Below, piece after piece: positions 28,746 through 42,200 of a DNA stretch of 64,000 nucleotides (its first letter is position 1; every line of letters starts with the position of its first letter). The DNA is from Erpobdella octoculata (taxonomy: Eukaryota; Annelida; Clitellata; Hirudinida; Erpobdellidae). The notes under the pieces are model-generated. The model had not been told where the DNA came from. It was given only the letters and a program-made list of their open reading frames with translations, and ran no database searches. Both the position numbers and the translations under genes were made by a program. The stretch spans positions 28,047,269 through 28,111,268 of the forward strand of contig OZ022244.1 of assembly GCA_963978895.1 (NCBI GenBank). The letters run 5' to 3'.

Positions 28746-28950
28746 AAGTGGGAAGAACGAAAACGATTGAGTTGCTCAAAAACTATGTCCGTCAACCACA
28801 ATACGATTTTAAGAGCTCTGTTTCGCATAAATGACGACGAATTGTTTTGTGCGAAAACAGTATAAGTAGCAAGCAAAACAAAGGATGCCGCCCAAGTTGC
28901 ACAAGAAACAGTTTGAAAGTATGAAAAGGATTTTGTAAAGTTATCCCACG

Positions 28951-29530
28951 CAGTGCCGGATTAACACTTATAAAGGCCCTGGCGCACTTAGAAAAAGAAG
29001 GCCCTTTTACATTAAAAAATATACATTTTATGGCTTTAATGTTTAAATTCAAAGCTAAATGAAATGTATTAAATAATTAAATAGTTGAAAGTTTTCAACT
29101 ATATACTCTCAAGTGATCACAACAAAAACAAAGGCCTACAGTTTATCGAATACTATACAGTAGGATTTAGAGATGTAGTGTTGTTTTTTAACAAATTTTT
29201 TGTTGTTGATTCTATTTGAATTATCTTCTTCTTCTATATCGTTTGTAGTTGCTGACCAAAGACTTCGAAATCATTTTTGGTCAGAGGATCTGCGCCGCAG
29301 TTGAAAATATAAGAACAAAACTAAAAACGCATTTGTTCAGTTGGCTTGGTTTTTTTGGTATCTACGTCATTACAATAATTGTCATGCAGTATTGTTATTA
29401 TTATTATAGCAAGGATAATTAAGAAGATATTATTAACTTAATTGGTTGAGCGACCTTCCCACACACAGTTTAAAACTTTGGTAGAAAAAAAGAAACATCG
29501 AAATCTTGTTTTTCAAGCCTCCAATCAAAT
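28951..29530. other. Probable hAT-like end and unassigned DNA
   Basis: CAGTGCCGGATTAAC at 28951 has the look of a hAT terminus. A GGCCCT..GGCGCA block near 28973 has an inverted counterpart near 33155-33195 (GAGGCCCTGGCACAGGTGCG), so one large decayed element might span 28951-33200. I could not find matching target duplications. Confidence 0.35.
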
Positions 29531-30738
29531 CATTAACAAGTAAAGAAAAAACGAGTTTTTTAACACAAACTTTAATTTCAAATACATTCGATATAAAAAT
29601 GCGAAAGATGTTTTTACTTGAATCATGTATTGTCATCCAATATAAAGCTGTGCTGAAAGTTTCAGCTTCCTAGCTAGCAGTGTTGGAAAAAGTACTGTGT
29701 TTCAGTACTTAAGTAAAAGTAAAAGTAACGCCTCAAAAAGTTACTTAAGTAAAAGTAAAAGTATTTTCTAAAAAATGTACTTAAGTAAAAGTAAAAAGTA
29801 ACAGCACTTTAAAGTTACTTTTAAAGTAAAAAGTAAAAGTACTGAAGCCGCTTTTTGTAATGGTCATTCGTCAATCATCTAACTCTATTTTATCATAATT
29901 CCATCGTCTTTCAAACGCTACTGCGTTGATGAAACTGATAAACTAATTGATAACACGCAAACTAATGAAAAAATTCTATTTTTACGTGCCTTTTTGTCAA
30001 TTTTTCGTATTTCGATACATGCGTATCACTTGTTTCTTCAAGTTTGACGGAGAATTGTGGAATGCTAAACACATAATTACTTTACTTTAGGTTTGCCCAG
30101 CAAGCATGTGAATCTGAACGTTTTAGCTTCCATCGATTGAAATCTGAACATTTTAACTAAATATGGCCATGGGCGTTCTTTATTAAGTTCATTGTTGTTA
30201 CGCGCCTATCATCGCCATCACTGCTCACGTTCGCTCCTTTGGAAGATTCCATAGTTGGTAATCTCGAACAATCTATTGTACACCAAAACAAGTATGACCG
30301 CGAAAATCTTAGCTCGACCCACAAGCTTCAATACTACTAACTACTAACATAAAAGTAAAATGGGGTTAGAAAATGCATGCGTTAATAATCATAGATAATT
30401 AATACAACATCGATTTAGACTTTATGTCGTTTTATTAATTTTTTACAGTACTTTTTAACGGTTTGTCCTGGAAAAGTAACGAAGTAAAAGTAAGTCCGAA
30501 AATATTACTTCGTTACAAGTAAAAAGTACTGAAAATAATCTGTACTCCGTTACAGGCAAAAAGTACGTCTGATGTACTTAAGTAAAGTAACGCGTTACTT
30601 TTACTTCGTTACCGAACAACACTGCTAGCTAGTCAAAAAGCTGGTTAAATTTTACTTGCAAGATTTGTGTACAGAGAAAGCCACACACACAAACAGAGAT
30701 TGTTACCTAAATAAAAGTTTGTAAAAACATAATAATCA
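29531..30738 (+). repeat. Dispersed repeat, copy 1, interrupted by hAT element
   Basis: 29545-29677 joined to 30633-30735 matches 38008-38255 in the same orientation, including CTTCCTAGCTAGTCAAAAAG across the junction and AAAAGTTTGTAAAAA at the end. The class is unknown; the copy near 38000 represents the empty site. Confidence 0.85.
29678..30624. mobile_element. Non-autonomous hAT element with empty-site homolog
   Basis: The 947-bp element begins CAGTGTTGGAAAAAGTAC and ends, read from the other strand, CAGTGTTGTTCGGTAACG. The flanks are perfect 8-bp duplications, ctagctag at 29670-29677 and 30625-30632. Subterminal AAGTAAAAGTA repeats occur at both ends. The uninterrupted sequence at about 38144 carries a single ctagctag. 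No transposase is encoded. Confidence 0.92.
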
Positions 30739-32383
30739 ATTTTTTAATTAAATCTTTATAAAAGTTTGTAGACTATATTTTTAACAGACGTGAATCTGAA
30801 TTTAAATTTTAACACGATATTTTTTTATTTACTTCATATTTGTTATTCGCATATTGACCTTTGAAGGTCATTGTTATTTTTCTGAACACAGCCTTGTGTC
30901 CCATCAAAACAGTAATTGTCTTTTAATAACTTCAGACATCCTGGATAGCAATTTTTTAAAAATCTCGACAAAGCTCTGAGTAATTGAGGGCCTTTGATCT
31001 AACATCGCATAAGTTGTACGGTGACATTGTTGTAGCACATTCGAAAAACATAATGAAATCAATGATTTAAATAATTAAATTGTAAATCCCTTACATTTAC
31101 TTCACCGCAGATGTTTTTTTTTTTGCATTTGCTTGACTCTTTGCACACCTTGAGAGGCAACATGGCTGTGGTAATAAAAATTATTGTGCTATATTCATTT
31201 GTTTTTTCAATATATGTCTGTTCTAACGTTTTTTGAAATTAAATTGAATTTGTTATTGAGCTGTAATTATTTTGTTTTTTTTTAATTACGTAAGAAAATG
31301 ACACAAAAAATTCAAATTAAAACAAGTAAAGATAAAAAATAATTTTTTTAAATGCTTTTATTTTGCCTCTTTATCTAAGTCAACGAACTAAAATTTTTGA
31401 ATCTTAAACAACCGTTAGGCTCAATCTTGTACTTTTTATTTAATTTGTTATTATTACTTTTGTTAATTACAACACTAACTTTCATATAAAATCGATTTTA
31501 ATTAATTTTAATTGATTTAAGGTAGGCAGTCGCATGAAGACGTACGAGTTTGAGTTGAGCCGTTTATATCTCGATAATTCACACGTCTATATAGTCTTTG
31601 GTTACATCGGGAGACTCGTAAAAAATGCGGGCATTCAACGAGGCCAATGAATACAACACGTGGCCACGCCTACTTATTCTATATTTGATCATCACAGACC
31701 AGCAAACCAATGAATACACTTGACCTAGATTTGATCACCACAGACAAACTAACTAACAAATCAACAAACCAACAAACAGAGAGACAAATGAAGTTATATA
31801 AAAGCATTTAATAAAAGCATTTAAAAAATTTAAGGTAAGAAAAATGACATACTTTGTTTGAAAAAAGACATTAATCAATGTTTTTTTTTGCTAAATAATT
31901 TTTTAAATAATCAATGATGCTTTTAGCTCAAATAAATGAAATAAAAATATTTGTATAGTTTATTATGTTAATATTATAGTTGGACAAAAACAGATATGGA
32001 CTAGAAAAATCAATATTTAAATGTTTTTTCATAGTTTAAAATAAAATATCTAAAAAATCTTTTTAAAACATCACGTTTTTGTGAACTAAAAAGCAGAAAA
32101 TAATTTTTCTCTGGGCTGTGTGAGAAATGTCTTAATGGAGGCATGCATTAATTGTGTACATTCGTATAACGAACAAACCATAATTTTTCAAAACTTAAAA
32201 CGTGTTCGCCTTTTTTATTTGTATTAAAAATAAGTGGGTCTATTTTGTTTAAAAATTAGCAGATGGTTAGTTTGAGTAAAAGGCGCCCCACGTTTTAAAT
32301 TAAAAAAAAATTTTTAATATTTTTGGGAAAATATCTACGAAGTTTTAAAAAAAATCGGAAAAGCTCTTACAATTACTCTCCTC
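30739..32383. other. AT-rich repeat DNA, no gene
   Basis: 32040-32215 is a second copy of the repeat at 4240-4440. A repeat tail with AACAAATCAACAAACCAACA lies near 31740-31800. No coding signal is seen. Confidence 0.5.
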
Positions 32384-32597
32384 GGTCATTAGCTATTTTG
32401 AGAGGAAAAAGTGTATACGTTTTTGAAAACATTTTTGGAAAGATTCTATGAATATCTTACTCCCCACCAAGAAGGGTTTAGCATTAGGAGGGTCATTAGC
32501 TATTTTGAGAGGAAAAAGTGTATACGTTTTTGAAAACATTTTTGGAAAGATTCTATGAATATCTTACTCCCCACCAAGAAGGGTTTAGCATTAGGAG
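32384..32597. repeat. Perfect 107-bp tandem duplication
   Basis: 32384-32490 is repeated base for base at 32491-32597. Identity points to a recent duplication. The unit (GGTCATTAGCTATTTTGAGA..) resembles the interior of MITEs near 1020-1075 and 46215-46260. Confidence 0.93.
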
Positions 32598-33629
32598 GAT
32601 TCAATTTTGAATTATGAGGGTTTTTAAGTTTTTAAAACAGTTTGCCCCTCGCCAATGAATTTTCGGAAATGACTCTTCTGGGGGTGTGTGAAAATCCGTC
32701 ATCCAAATCAACTTTTAAAAAATCTTTGAAGACGATGAGTGAATAACGTTAATATCTTCTGTGTCCTTTTAGTGCATTATTCTGAATTGCGGCAATTTAA
32801 TGGTCTCAACAATGGATGCCAAAGCTATTCTATCTGCAATATATGCTATGTTTTTGTGTGTGAGATAAAAAAGACATCTGTGCGAGTTGTAGTTTGTTGC
32901 ATGAATACGACACGCAAGCATACAAACAGGCATGAGCACACATCCATCGAGACCGCCAGCCAATGCCATTTTGGCTGCAAACCTCCACAAGCACGCCCAC
33001 CTCGAGACCACCAAAGCTTCAAATGCAAATTGCAAAGATCACCAATAGACATAGTTGTGACACACTTGAACTCACGAACTTAGCAATCATTGTCCACAAT
33101 GTATTTTTTGGAATATCACGCTTGCATAATATTTTTTTTATTGTAAAATTTTGAGGCCCCCTGCTCGGAGGCCCTGGCACAGGTGCGCCACCTGCGCCAT
33201 GGTTCATTGCAGCATAATTTCATCACTGCCAAAATTCTTCCGGAATGTAATCGCGGTAACATAGTTTTTATTTCCTGAATTGATTTAGCTCCCAGTGACG
33301 TCAATCTTTCATTCATATTTATTTTGTACGTAAAATTTAAAAAAAAATAATTCTCGGCAATGCTTGAATTTGTTGAATCTGTTGGTCGCCATTTTACTCG
33401 GACGCTATCAAGGGAGGAGCTTCATCGAATTAATAACCCTAATTTTAAACCGTCAATAGAACTTTTCACTTTACTCAAAAATTAAAACTTCTGCGATGTG
33501 GTTCCGAACGACGTCATTATAGGGGCCGCAGATCTGGATATATTTGCCAGATGTGCAAGTCATCAAAATGTCATCACCCTACTAAAATAATAAAAAATGC
33601 CAATAACATACATAAACATCAACGACAAC
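32598..33629. other. Unassigned, overlapping short frames
   Basis: Short open frames on both strands around 32740-33150 overlap and have no recognisable family. I support no gene here. Confidence 0.4.
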
Positions 33630-35411
33630 CTTATAATTCTACAAACAGGCTGTGGCTAATAATGTCAAAGCGACGTCGTCCGGTTGGCTGAGTATCGCTA
33701 TTGGTGGGATCTCTGATGCGACGTTATCTGATCATGTCAGGGGGCGGCCGCAACCAAAACATGGCGGCAAATCAAAACTTAAATTTGGATTACTAAATGC
33801 TCAGTCGATCGGGTGAAATAGTCGACAATGTTATCAGGGTTTGTTTGCTAACATCCACGTTGAGGACGAGGAAAGTAAAAATGTTAAGCATTGCTGGATC
33901 TTATGCAAAGTTTAGACTGTACTCAGAGGGTCATGGGTCAAACACAGGTGCAAGGTGGAACTTTGGATCATGTTTTCACTCATTCGGATAAAGTGATTGC
34001 CGACATGAACGTCCAACCGTTTCCGATCACAGCCTCATAACTAGTCATAACATGGACACAGCCACTCGCTCATCAACCACCGACTGCAAAGCAAAAGACT
34101 GTATAGTTGTGGAAAGGAGACAACCGCAAATAGCTGAGACAATCTATTGCTAAGTCTGATCTCGGCGCGGCCGTTACAAATGACGTCTCTGCTGAGGTGA
34201 TGTTCGAAACATACGACCGGGTTCTTCTGGATATTTCCATCAAACTCACTCCGCCAAAGGAGACCACTGAGTGCAGCCAATCGCGGTTTGGTACGACGAC
34301 GAGTCCCGTTTTCTCCGTCGGCGATCACCTGCACTGGAGAAGGAAATATCGTGAAACCGGTTTGGCCTCTGATTGATCTATTTGGGTTCAGCAGAAGAAG
34401 GCAAGGCACAACGCCAATCGTGTGAAAGAAAAAGCCAACTGGCTTGGACAAATCTCGGAGTCTTCTGATCGACCGCGTAAGTTATGTAACGTTATGTACT
34501 GCAAATATTGTCCGACATCTTCACCGCGACGGATCAGGGCAGCATTGGCCTGCTAGGCCTTTTTGATATGTCGGCCGCATTTGACATGGTTGACCATGAA
34601 ATTCTTCTCCTACGGTTGGAGTCATAATATGGAATCTCTGGTACAGCGTTGGCATGGATGCGCTCGTTCCTATCTGAACGGACTCAACTGGTGGTCTTCA
34701 GTGGCGTGCGTCAGGGTAGTGTACTCGGGTCGCTCCTGTTTTTTCTATATTCTGCGGATGTTCCTCTAATTGCCGGTCAGTTGGTGTGGGCATCCACTGC
34801 TACGCGGACGACGGACAAATCTACCTCTTCGACAAGGCGGTACATTTTGACAGGATTTTGTCTAAGATCACAGCCTGAATCAACGAGATTGACGAATGGA
34901 TGTCCTCGAACCGACTCAAATTGAACTCCGACAAGACTCATTTCATATGGCTTGGCACACGTCAGCAGCTTCAGAAAATCGCGATTGATTTCATTAAACT
35001 CGGAAGTAACAACTTTAAAGTCCAAAATTCCGTTGGTAACTTAGGAGTGACACTAGACAGTCAACTTTCCATGAAAGCCCACGTTTAACAAACATGAAGG
35101 ACGTGTTTTTAACTGTTGCGTCAGTTCCGCTCCGTTCGTCGATCACATTCCTTCAATGCATGCACATTGCTAGTGCACGCATTCATCACCAACAGGCTTG
35201 ACTATTGCAATAGTCTGCTAGCTGGAATCTCTGTCGGTTTGATGAACCAACTTCAATCTGTCATCCGAGTTGCTGCTCGCCTGGTAATGCGGAAACGAAA
35301 GTTTGATCCGATTTCAAACGACATTCGAGATCGCCTACACTGGCTCGTTGTCAAACAGAGGATAGACTACAAACTTGGTATATTGGTATACAAAAAAATC
35401 CCCAGTATTTG
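33630..35411 (+). pseudogene. CR1/Jockey-like LINE, endonuclease and RT remnant
   Basis: The plus strand encodes a decayed non-LTR ORF2. Near 33780 there is KFGLLNAQSIG, the start of the AP endonuclease. Most of the endonuclease is deleted, leaving a PITASDHSLIT-like end near 34020. The reverse transcriptase follows: FDMSAAFDMVDHEILLLRLE (34560-34620), WMRSFLSERTQLVVFSGVRQGSVLG (34650-34735), CYADDGQIY (34797-34823), then WMSSNRLKLNSDKTHFIWLG (34897-34960). The C-terminal tail has FITNRLDYCNSLLAG and RDRLHWLVVKQRIDYKL, ending about 35400. Frameshifts and stops are frequent. Confidence 0.88.
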
Positions 35412-35689
35412 AAAATCTTTATTAAGGATTCTCATATTCAAGGAAATCATTTGAAGAATAAGACATTCACGCAAAATATTGTCTATCGCGAAATTTTCCA
35501 AAATCCCTAAACAAAATTATTAAATATTTACAAAAAATTGTCAAATTTTTTTCTACACTTAGATTGATTCCATTTCTATTCAATTTTTCATTGTAATGTT
35601 ATAAATAAATAACAAAATATTTAATTAACTTATACTAATTCAGAGAATATATCCAAAGTTCATCGTAATGTTAAAACATCCGTCCTTGG

Positions 35690-36198
35690 GACGAGCAAAA
35701 CAACTAGTTTTAGGAAAGTACCACTCTTTTAATTGAAAATTTTTGAACAGAGATTTTTTTTATCTCGTGATAATTATTTTGTTTATATTCATGTGACGTG
35801 AGAATAAGATCAGTCTTCTGCTTTCGCTGTTGTTTTGATAAACTTCGATCGATTTAATAAATATTATTTGTCATGTTTACATTAAAATTAGTTTTTGTGC
35901 TTCTTAACTTTGTATTTTCATCGCATACTTTTGAAGAAATAGGTACCTTTGTTGTTATCTCGCAGTACTACAACTTGGATCAATTTTGATAGCAATTAAA
36001 CAGAACTTTCTCAAAAAAGATAGTAAAAACATAATAAATAAATATATTAAGGAATAAATATTTTCTAATTATTTCAATAGTAGTTTATTTTTATATTTTT
36101 TATTTACATCCCTTGTATTAACCTGACCACCAATCTAGCTTTATCACCGACAAATTCTGGGGTAAAGGTTGAGAGTGGCGTAATAAATTATTTCCGGT
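35690..36198 (+). repeat. Dispersed repeat, copy 2 (inverse of 7365-7860)
   Basis: Aligns along its length, in reverse orientation, with 7365-7860. It ends at TAAATTATTTCCGGTATT just before the Helitron at 36211. Confidence 0.75.
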
Positions 36199-36210
36199 AT
36201 TATTTAATAA

Positions 36211-37659
36211 CTAGCAGTGCCCGTAGCGGCTTCGCTCGCATGAAATTAGAGAATTTGAACCGTGCATACATAGTAGAGTACTGCACGGGTCAATTTTTTA
36301 GGTCTCGGCTCGTCCCGTCGACAACTTGGCCCAGCCCGTTTCAAAAACCGAAATTCCTGGCCCGGCAGGCCCGCCTAATATGGGCCCGGCCCGTTTTTAC
36401 AGGCCTAGAAGTTCTATATACTTGATTAAAAACTTCGGCTCGTCCCACCTTGACTTCAGGTTTAGCCCGGCCCGTCTGAACACTAAAATGTCTATATACT
36501 TGGTTAAAAATCTCGGCCCGTCCCACCTTGTCCGGTTTGGACAGGGCCGTATAAAGACCTTAAAATAACGGCTTGGCCCGTCCGTCCGGTGATAAACTGA
36601 ACTCATCTACTTTTAACCGGCACAAAACCTCAAAATACTAATTTTCACATCTGTAGCACTTACAGTTTTTGAGTAGCAGTTATTTTAAAATCAAATTACC
36701 CTTTTTCCACTTCACATTTGAGGTCCTGGAAACCAAATTTTCAAAAAATGGTGAAACACGTATATCATTATTTTTAGAGTAGAAACTAAATACTAAGTTT
36801 ACTTTTGTAGCATTTACAGTTTTTGAGTAGCAGTTACTTTAAAAACCAAGTAACCCTATTTTCCACCCCATATTTGAAGTCCTGGAAACCAAATTTTCAA
36901 AAAATGGTAAAACACGTATATCATTATTTCTGGAGTAGAAACCAAATACTAATTTCTACTCCTGTAGCATCATCTACAGTTTTCGAGTAGCAGTTACATT
37001 AAAAACCAAATAACCTTATTTTCCAGCCCACATTTGAGGTCCTGGAAACCAAATTTTAAAAAAATGGTAAAACACGTATATCTTTATTTTTAGAATAGAA
37101 ACTAAATACTAATTTTTACATCTGTGGTATTTACAGTTTTTGAGTAGCAGTTACTTTAAAAAAACAAATAACCCTATTTTCCACCCCACATTTGAAGTCC
37201 TGGAAACCAAATTTTCAAAAAATGCTAAAACACGTATTTCATTATTTTTGGAGTAGAAACTAAATACTAATTTTTACTCCTGTAGCATTCACAGTTTTTG
37301 AGTAGCAGCTACTTTAAAAACCAAATAACCCAATTTTCCAACCCACATTTGAGGTCCGGGAAACCGAATTTTCAAAAAATGGTAAAACACGTATCTTTTT
37401 ATTTTTCAAGAAAAATCCATATACCAAATTTCAAAATCTCCTCATTTTTGGTTTTCGAGATATACATTGTTTTAGAAAAACTTTTTTTTCAGTTTCTTCC
37501 CCTCAGGAGCAAACTTTTTAAAAATCCTTTCTTAGTGAATGCTTACGCAATAAAAGTAATATAAGTTCCAAATTTCACGTTCCTAGGATGAGGCGTTTGA
37601 GCTCGGCGTTGATTCAGTCAGTCAGTCAGTCAGGACATGTTCTTTTATATATATATAGA
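36211..37659 (-). mobile_element. Non-autonomous Helitron, copy 2
   Basis: Same family and orientation as 26929-28366. Its 3' end on the minus strand is GCGAAGCCGCTACGGGCACTG then CTAG. Its 5' end lies near 37659 in a TATATAGA stretch, after TCAGTCAGTCAGTCAGGACA. The interior carries the same array of about 200-bp repeats and a leading block rich in GGCCCGGCCCG. No helicase coding. Confidence 0.8.
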
Positions 37660-37996
37660 TATAGATTAAGAAATAGAATGAGAGGGACCGTGACGGATAG
37701 CAAGTTTTGTTTTGACTCAAGCACGAAGCGCGTTTACATTTTAAATTTTATTGCTGACAGATCCAGGGTGGGAAAAAAATAACAACCCCATTTTGCCTTA
37801 AATAACAAAATCGCAAGGGGCTGGTTTGATCAATCTAATCAAACAGGTTTGAAGAGAGACAAAGAGTGATATGAGGTGTTAAAGCTGTCCACGTAAAAGA
37901 TATAGGTGATAATAAAGTTAAGAGCCTAGCAAAATAGGCTGCTCCTATGAAGAAAAAGAAAGTTGCTAAAAATTAGGCTGTCCATGTAGAGAAAAC

Positions 37997-38255
37997 AAGT
38001 AAAGGAAAAAACGAGTTTTTTAACACAAACTTTAATTTCAAATAACTCGATTTAGAAATACGAAAGATGTTCAAATTAAGTTTTTTTTAATTGAATCATG
38101 TATTGTCATCCAATATAAAGCTATGCTGAAAGTTTCAGCTTCCTAGCTAGTCAAAAAGGTAGTTAAATTTTACTTGCAAGATTTGCGTACAGAGAAAGCC
38201 ACACACACACACACACACAAACAAAGATTGTAACCTAAATAAAAGTTTGTAAAAA
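37997..38255 (+). repeat. Dispersed repeat, copy 2 (empty site for the hAT element)
   Basis: Uninterrupted version of the repeat split at 29678. It contains one ctagctag and a longer CA run than copy 1. Confidence 0.85.
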
Positions 38256-39267
38256 GAAAGCTAGCAAAAGAGATGGACTACTTGGAACTTAAGAGAGCTT
38301 TCGCCGATGCATTGACGTAATATCTCAAGCCGTAGCGAAATTTTTTATTTTACTTTTTGAACATTTGTCTCCTGTAAACACACTAAACACTAGATGTGTT
38401 CAATTTTGGTAAATAAAACTATGCAACTTTTTTATGCCAATGAAGTCAGCAATTCAGTAAATACAATTTTAAATGGAATAGAATAGAATTAATTTAAATT
38501 AGTTGTTTTCTGCAAGCTTTAGTTTTTTAGTTTTCTCAAGTTGTCTGCTTCACTCTGTGCTTTTTCGGCATCTGCCTTTCCTGGCATTAATAACTTTTGT
38601 CAGTTTTTCTCTTAGTGTCAACATCAGGGGCGTATTCACCAACCGCCGTTTTATTAACTAGGCGTTAACTAGGGAATTATCTCCGTTTCCCACTCCCCCT
38701 TCCCTCAATGAGGCCATGAGCAGACAGCAGATGTGTACCTGCTAGCATAATACTCCAGAAAAAAGATGGGCTCTTGATTACAACACCAATAGCTTGAACT
38801 TTTGTAGACGAGACCTGACGGAAGGATAGATTATGAAAATAGTTTAAATGCCTAGTTTTTATTTATTTATTTAGTTATTTACCAACCACTAGTTTCATTA
38901 GAGATGATCGTTCTTAAAGGCTCTCAAACTGCTCAACCCTACTTCCTGCAATTCATAAATAAGATGCTTTTTAGGTAATTGGTTTATATCGATTTGGTAT
39001 ATGTGGGTTTTGAGTTTCAAGGTTTTTATAAATTTAAATGGTTAAGTAAGGTGTCACAATACTGTTCCTTTTTGTTACTTTTCAGCACTTTTTCTTCAGG
39101 ACGTACGAAGAAGAAAAGGAAGAATTGTTCAATTATTAAAATTAAAAAATGGATAACTGAAATCAATTAGGACTTAGGTTTAATTAATAAACGTCGTGCT
39201 CGGCAACTTGAAGATTTATTTTACTGCAGAATATCAAGAAATTACACTTGGTCTTTTTTTTATTCAG
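38256..39267. other. Upstream region of the dystroglycan gene
   Basis: No coding exon is supported. A polypyrimidine tract with AG directly before the dystroglycan ATG (ending 39267) implies that a 5' untranslated exon lies further upstream, but I cannot place it. Confidence 0.4.
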
Positions 39268-39269
39268 TC

Positions 39270-42200
39270 ATGCTCATTTTTAGAGCAATTCTCCAAAGTT
39301 GTTCAATAATTTTTATATTGGTCATCAGTTTGAACCATTGCAGTAGCAATTCTGAATTAGACTACCCGAAAGTATGGAACTTGAAAGATGTGGTCATATC
39401 TCCTGGACAGGCCTTCAAATATAAACTGCCTGATAGTGAGCCTGAATACCAGGTATTTGTCTAATTTGTCTATATCTTTTTAGTTTTAGATGCAGATATT
39501 TGGGTGATAATTTACTCTGATGGGTTTGGCCTACAGTAGTCATGTTACGAACCTTCAGTAGTCCCTTTACGAACCTTTTCCTAACCACCTCAACCCGTCA
39601 AAGTAAATGATTGACGATATTTGATCATAATGTTTTTTTATTCAATGGTAAAGGTGGAGAATAGCGTAATAAATTATTTCTGGTGGTTTTAAATATATTT
39701 TTATTATGAAATTTATATAATTACAAAGAAAACTAAATTACCAATAGACTTGACTTATTTAATTACTTTCTTAAAATTATATTTAAAAAAAGAAGCTAAT
39801 GGCAGAAAACCGTCAGGTAGTAGCTAAAAAAATAAACTCATAAACAAAAAGCTTACTAAAAAGTAAAGTGGAATGAAAAGAAATTTACAAAAGAAATATG
39901 CTTTTTTCTGAAGAACTTCTAGATCAACAATCATTTCTTCTGCAACAAATTTGATTTCAGACTGTAACTATTATTTTTTCTAGAGTATTGCAGAGGCTGG
40001 GCCTTGGATTTTAGGGTTTTCAAATGGACCGGGCTTAAAGTCAAGGCTAAGCCGAGAATTTTGTGCCTAGTACAGAAACTTTAGGCCTATAAAAGGGGCC
40101 AGGCTAGGTCTGGCTCAAATTAGCTCGGGTTGCAAAAAATCAGCATGTGCAGTTAAATTCATGCTTTTCTTGTGACTCTGTTTTATTTTTACTTTGTTTT
40201 CAGTTAAGCCACGTTTTTAAATTGCTCGCACTAGCAATTCTCGGTGTTAACCCGTCATCTCCTATTCGAAGCAGGAGGCAATTGAATAGAGTTAAGATGG
40301 AGTGAGCCTGGAGATATGGAGCTATCAGTGTTAGCGAGTGGCAAATGATTATGGTAAAATTAACCAAACTTCAAAAAATGTAAAGTTTAATTTTTAAAAA
40401 ATAACTATGAAGAAATTTAAGAAACAAATTATTAAAACAATAAATTAACCCTGCTACTACCAAGGGTATAATAACAATGATCAGAATTTGGTGAATTTTT
40501 GTGACCAAATTAAAATAAATCAAGGGTCTTGTAGGGGGAGGGGTACATTTGAACAAAGTCACAAAATTTCATAAAATTCTCATCATGGGTGTAGCAGGGG
40601 CAGCTTTTCAAAGTACCTCTGGGCGCTCTGGGGTCGTTTTTGACCCACTGGTAGTAGCAGAGTTAAAGAAGCAATGACAACAAAAAGATTCATTGTCTTA
40701 GTAGCTACAAACATCTTTTGTTTACTATTACCGGGGTAATATTTTTATGATACGATGTCATTATGAAATTTTTCAGCTATCTTGAAAGCATATTTTTAAT
40801 TATTTAAATTAACTTTCACTTGTTTGCAACTTCTGTTGTAAATTCCTATTTTTAATTTTTTTAAAGTAGAGTGCTTACCTCGGGTGCTCAAGTCTGCACT
40901 TCTGCGCCAGTTGTTGACCGTCTATGATTGTGCAGTTTTTATATTTTATTATCACGCTCGTGTGTAATAGACGAAAGGTTTAGTTTTATGGATGTGCATA
41001 TGGATGGATGAAGTTCGTGTTATGATAATTAAAGCTAGGATCGGGCATGATTTTCGTTTAAAACAGCGACCCGTGCAGCACGACTCCAATTAAAACCTTT
41101 CATTTTGATGAACAGGTAACAGAACTGGGTTTGAACTTTCTTCCCGACTGGCTCGTGTACAACTCATCTGGCTCGGAACTCTGCGGGGTTCCAAGAAACG
41201 AAGACTTGGGCAAGTCTTACTACCTGGAGGTCAAAAGTTCAGTCGATATTTCTGTTTCCGATTTGTTCAAGATCGAGGTGAAAGATGCGGAACGCTTGGA
41301 ACTAACGGAAGAGGAGTTGAACGGTGCTGATGACGATGCTGTCAGCGGGGGAGAGCTTGACAAAACTAAAGTTAGCGAGAGTTCATTGAATGAGGAACAT
41401 AGCAACCACCATCTTCGCCATCAGTCTCACCAGCGCCATCATCATCGTAGCGACCACCACAGCCATCACGAAAAAGAAAAAGGCATAAGGTGCAAGAAAT
41501 CAAAGTCTCGAACGACAGCCTCCGTCATACTTGACGTGTTTTACGACGACAAAGATGTTTCCGTTGCAAGCAAGATTTGGATGCTTCAGAATTTTTCTCT
41601 ACATTATGACTTGCCTTTAATGGCATTTAGATTGGTCAGTTCTGCGGAAATAGGGGGAGGAGCCCTCTTTGACAGCTCTGCCTTAGTGGCAGGACCTGGG
41701 GATGTGGCCCCTGAGTTAAATTCTCAGGTCGGGGGTTATTCGAAAAGCAACAGCGATGACAAATCCAAGCCCATGGACGGTCACTCTGTGATACACTGGA
41801 CTGTAGGTTGTGGTAGTGTCCACAAGCATCAGCTGACTATTCTTCAGCAAGTTGAAAGAGAGTCCAGAGATGGTACCCTTCGTAGTATTGTCGGTCACGG
41901 CATTATCGGCTGGTACGTCACCAACAGGAAGCCCAAAGACAGGCACAGGAGGTTCATACGACTAGGAGTCTACCCCACTCCTACTCCAACTGTTGCAGCT
42001 ACTCCACCTTTGGCATTTACCTCCTATCCTTCTCCTAAAGAGGTTTCAATTTCAACTCCTGTTGAGGACATAGAACCAAAGGCCACTCCAGCTCCTACCA
42101 CTGTGCATCCGTCATTCCAGAAGTCGACGAAATCGCAAAGGCAAAAGACAGACAAGAAGACAAAGAAGCCGTCAACGAAGTCCGTTGAGGTCACTCCATC

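Noticed and set aside
28951..33200. One large hAT element between CAGTGCCGGATTAA and the GGCCCTGG block near 33170
   Set aside because: The end similarity is partial and no matching 8-bp flanks were found.
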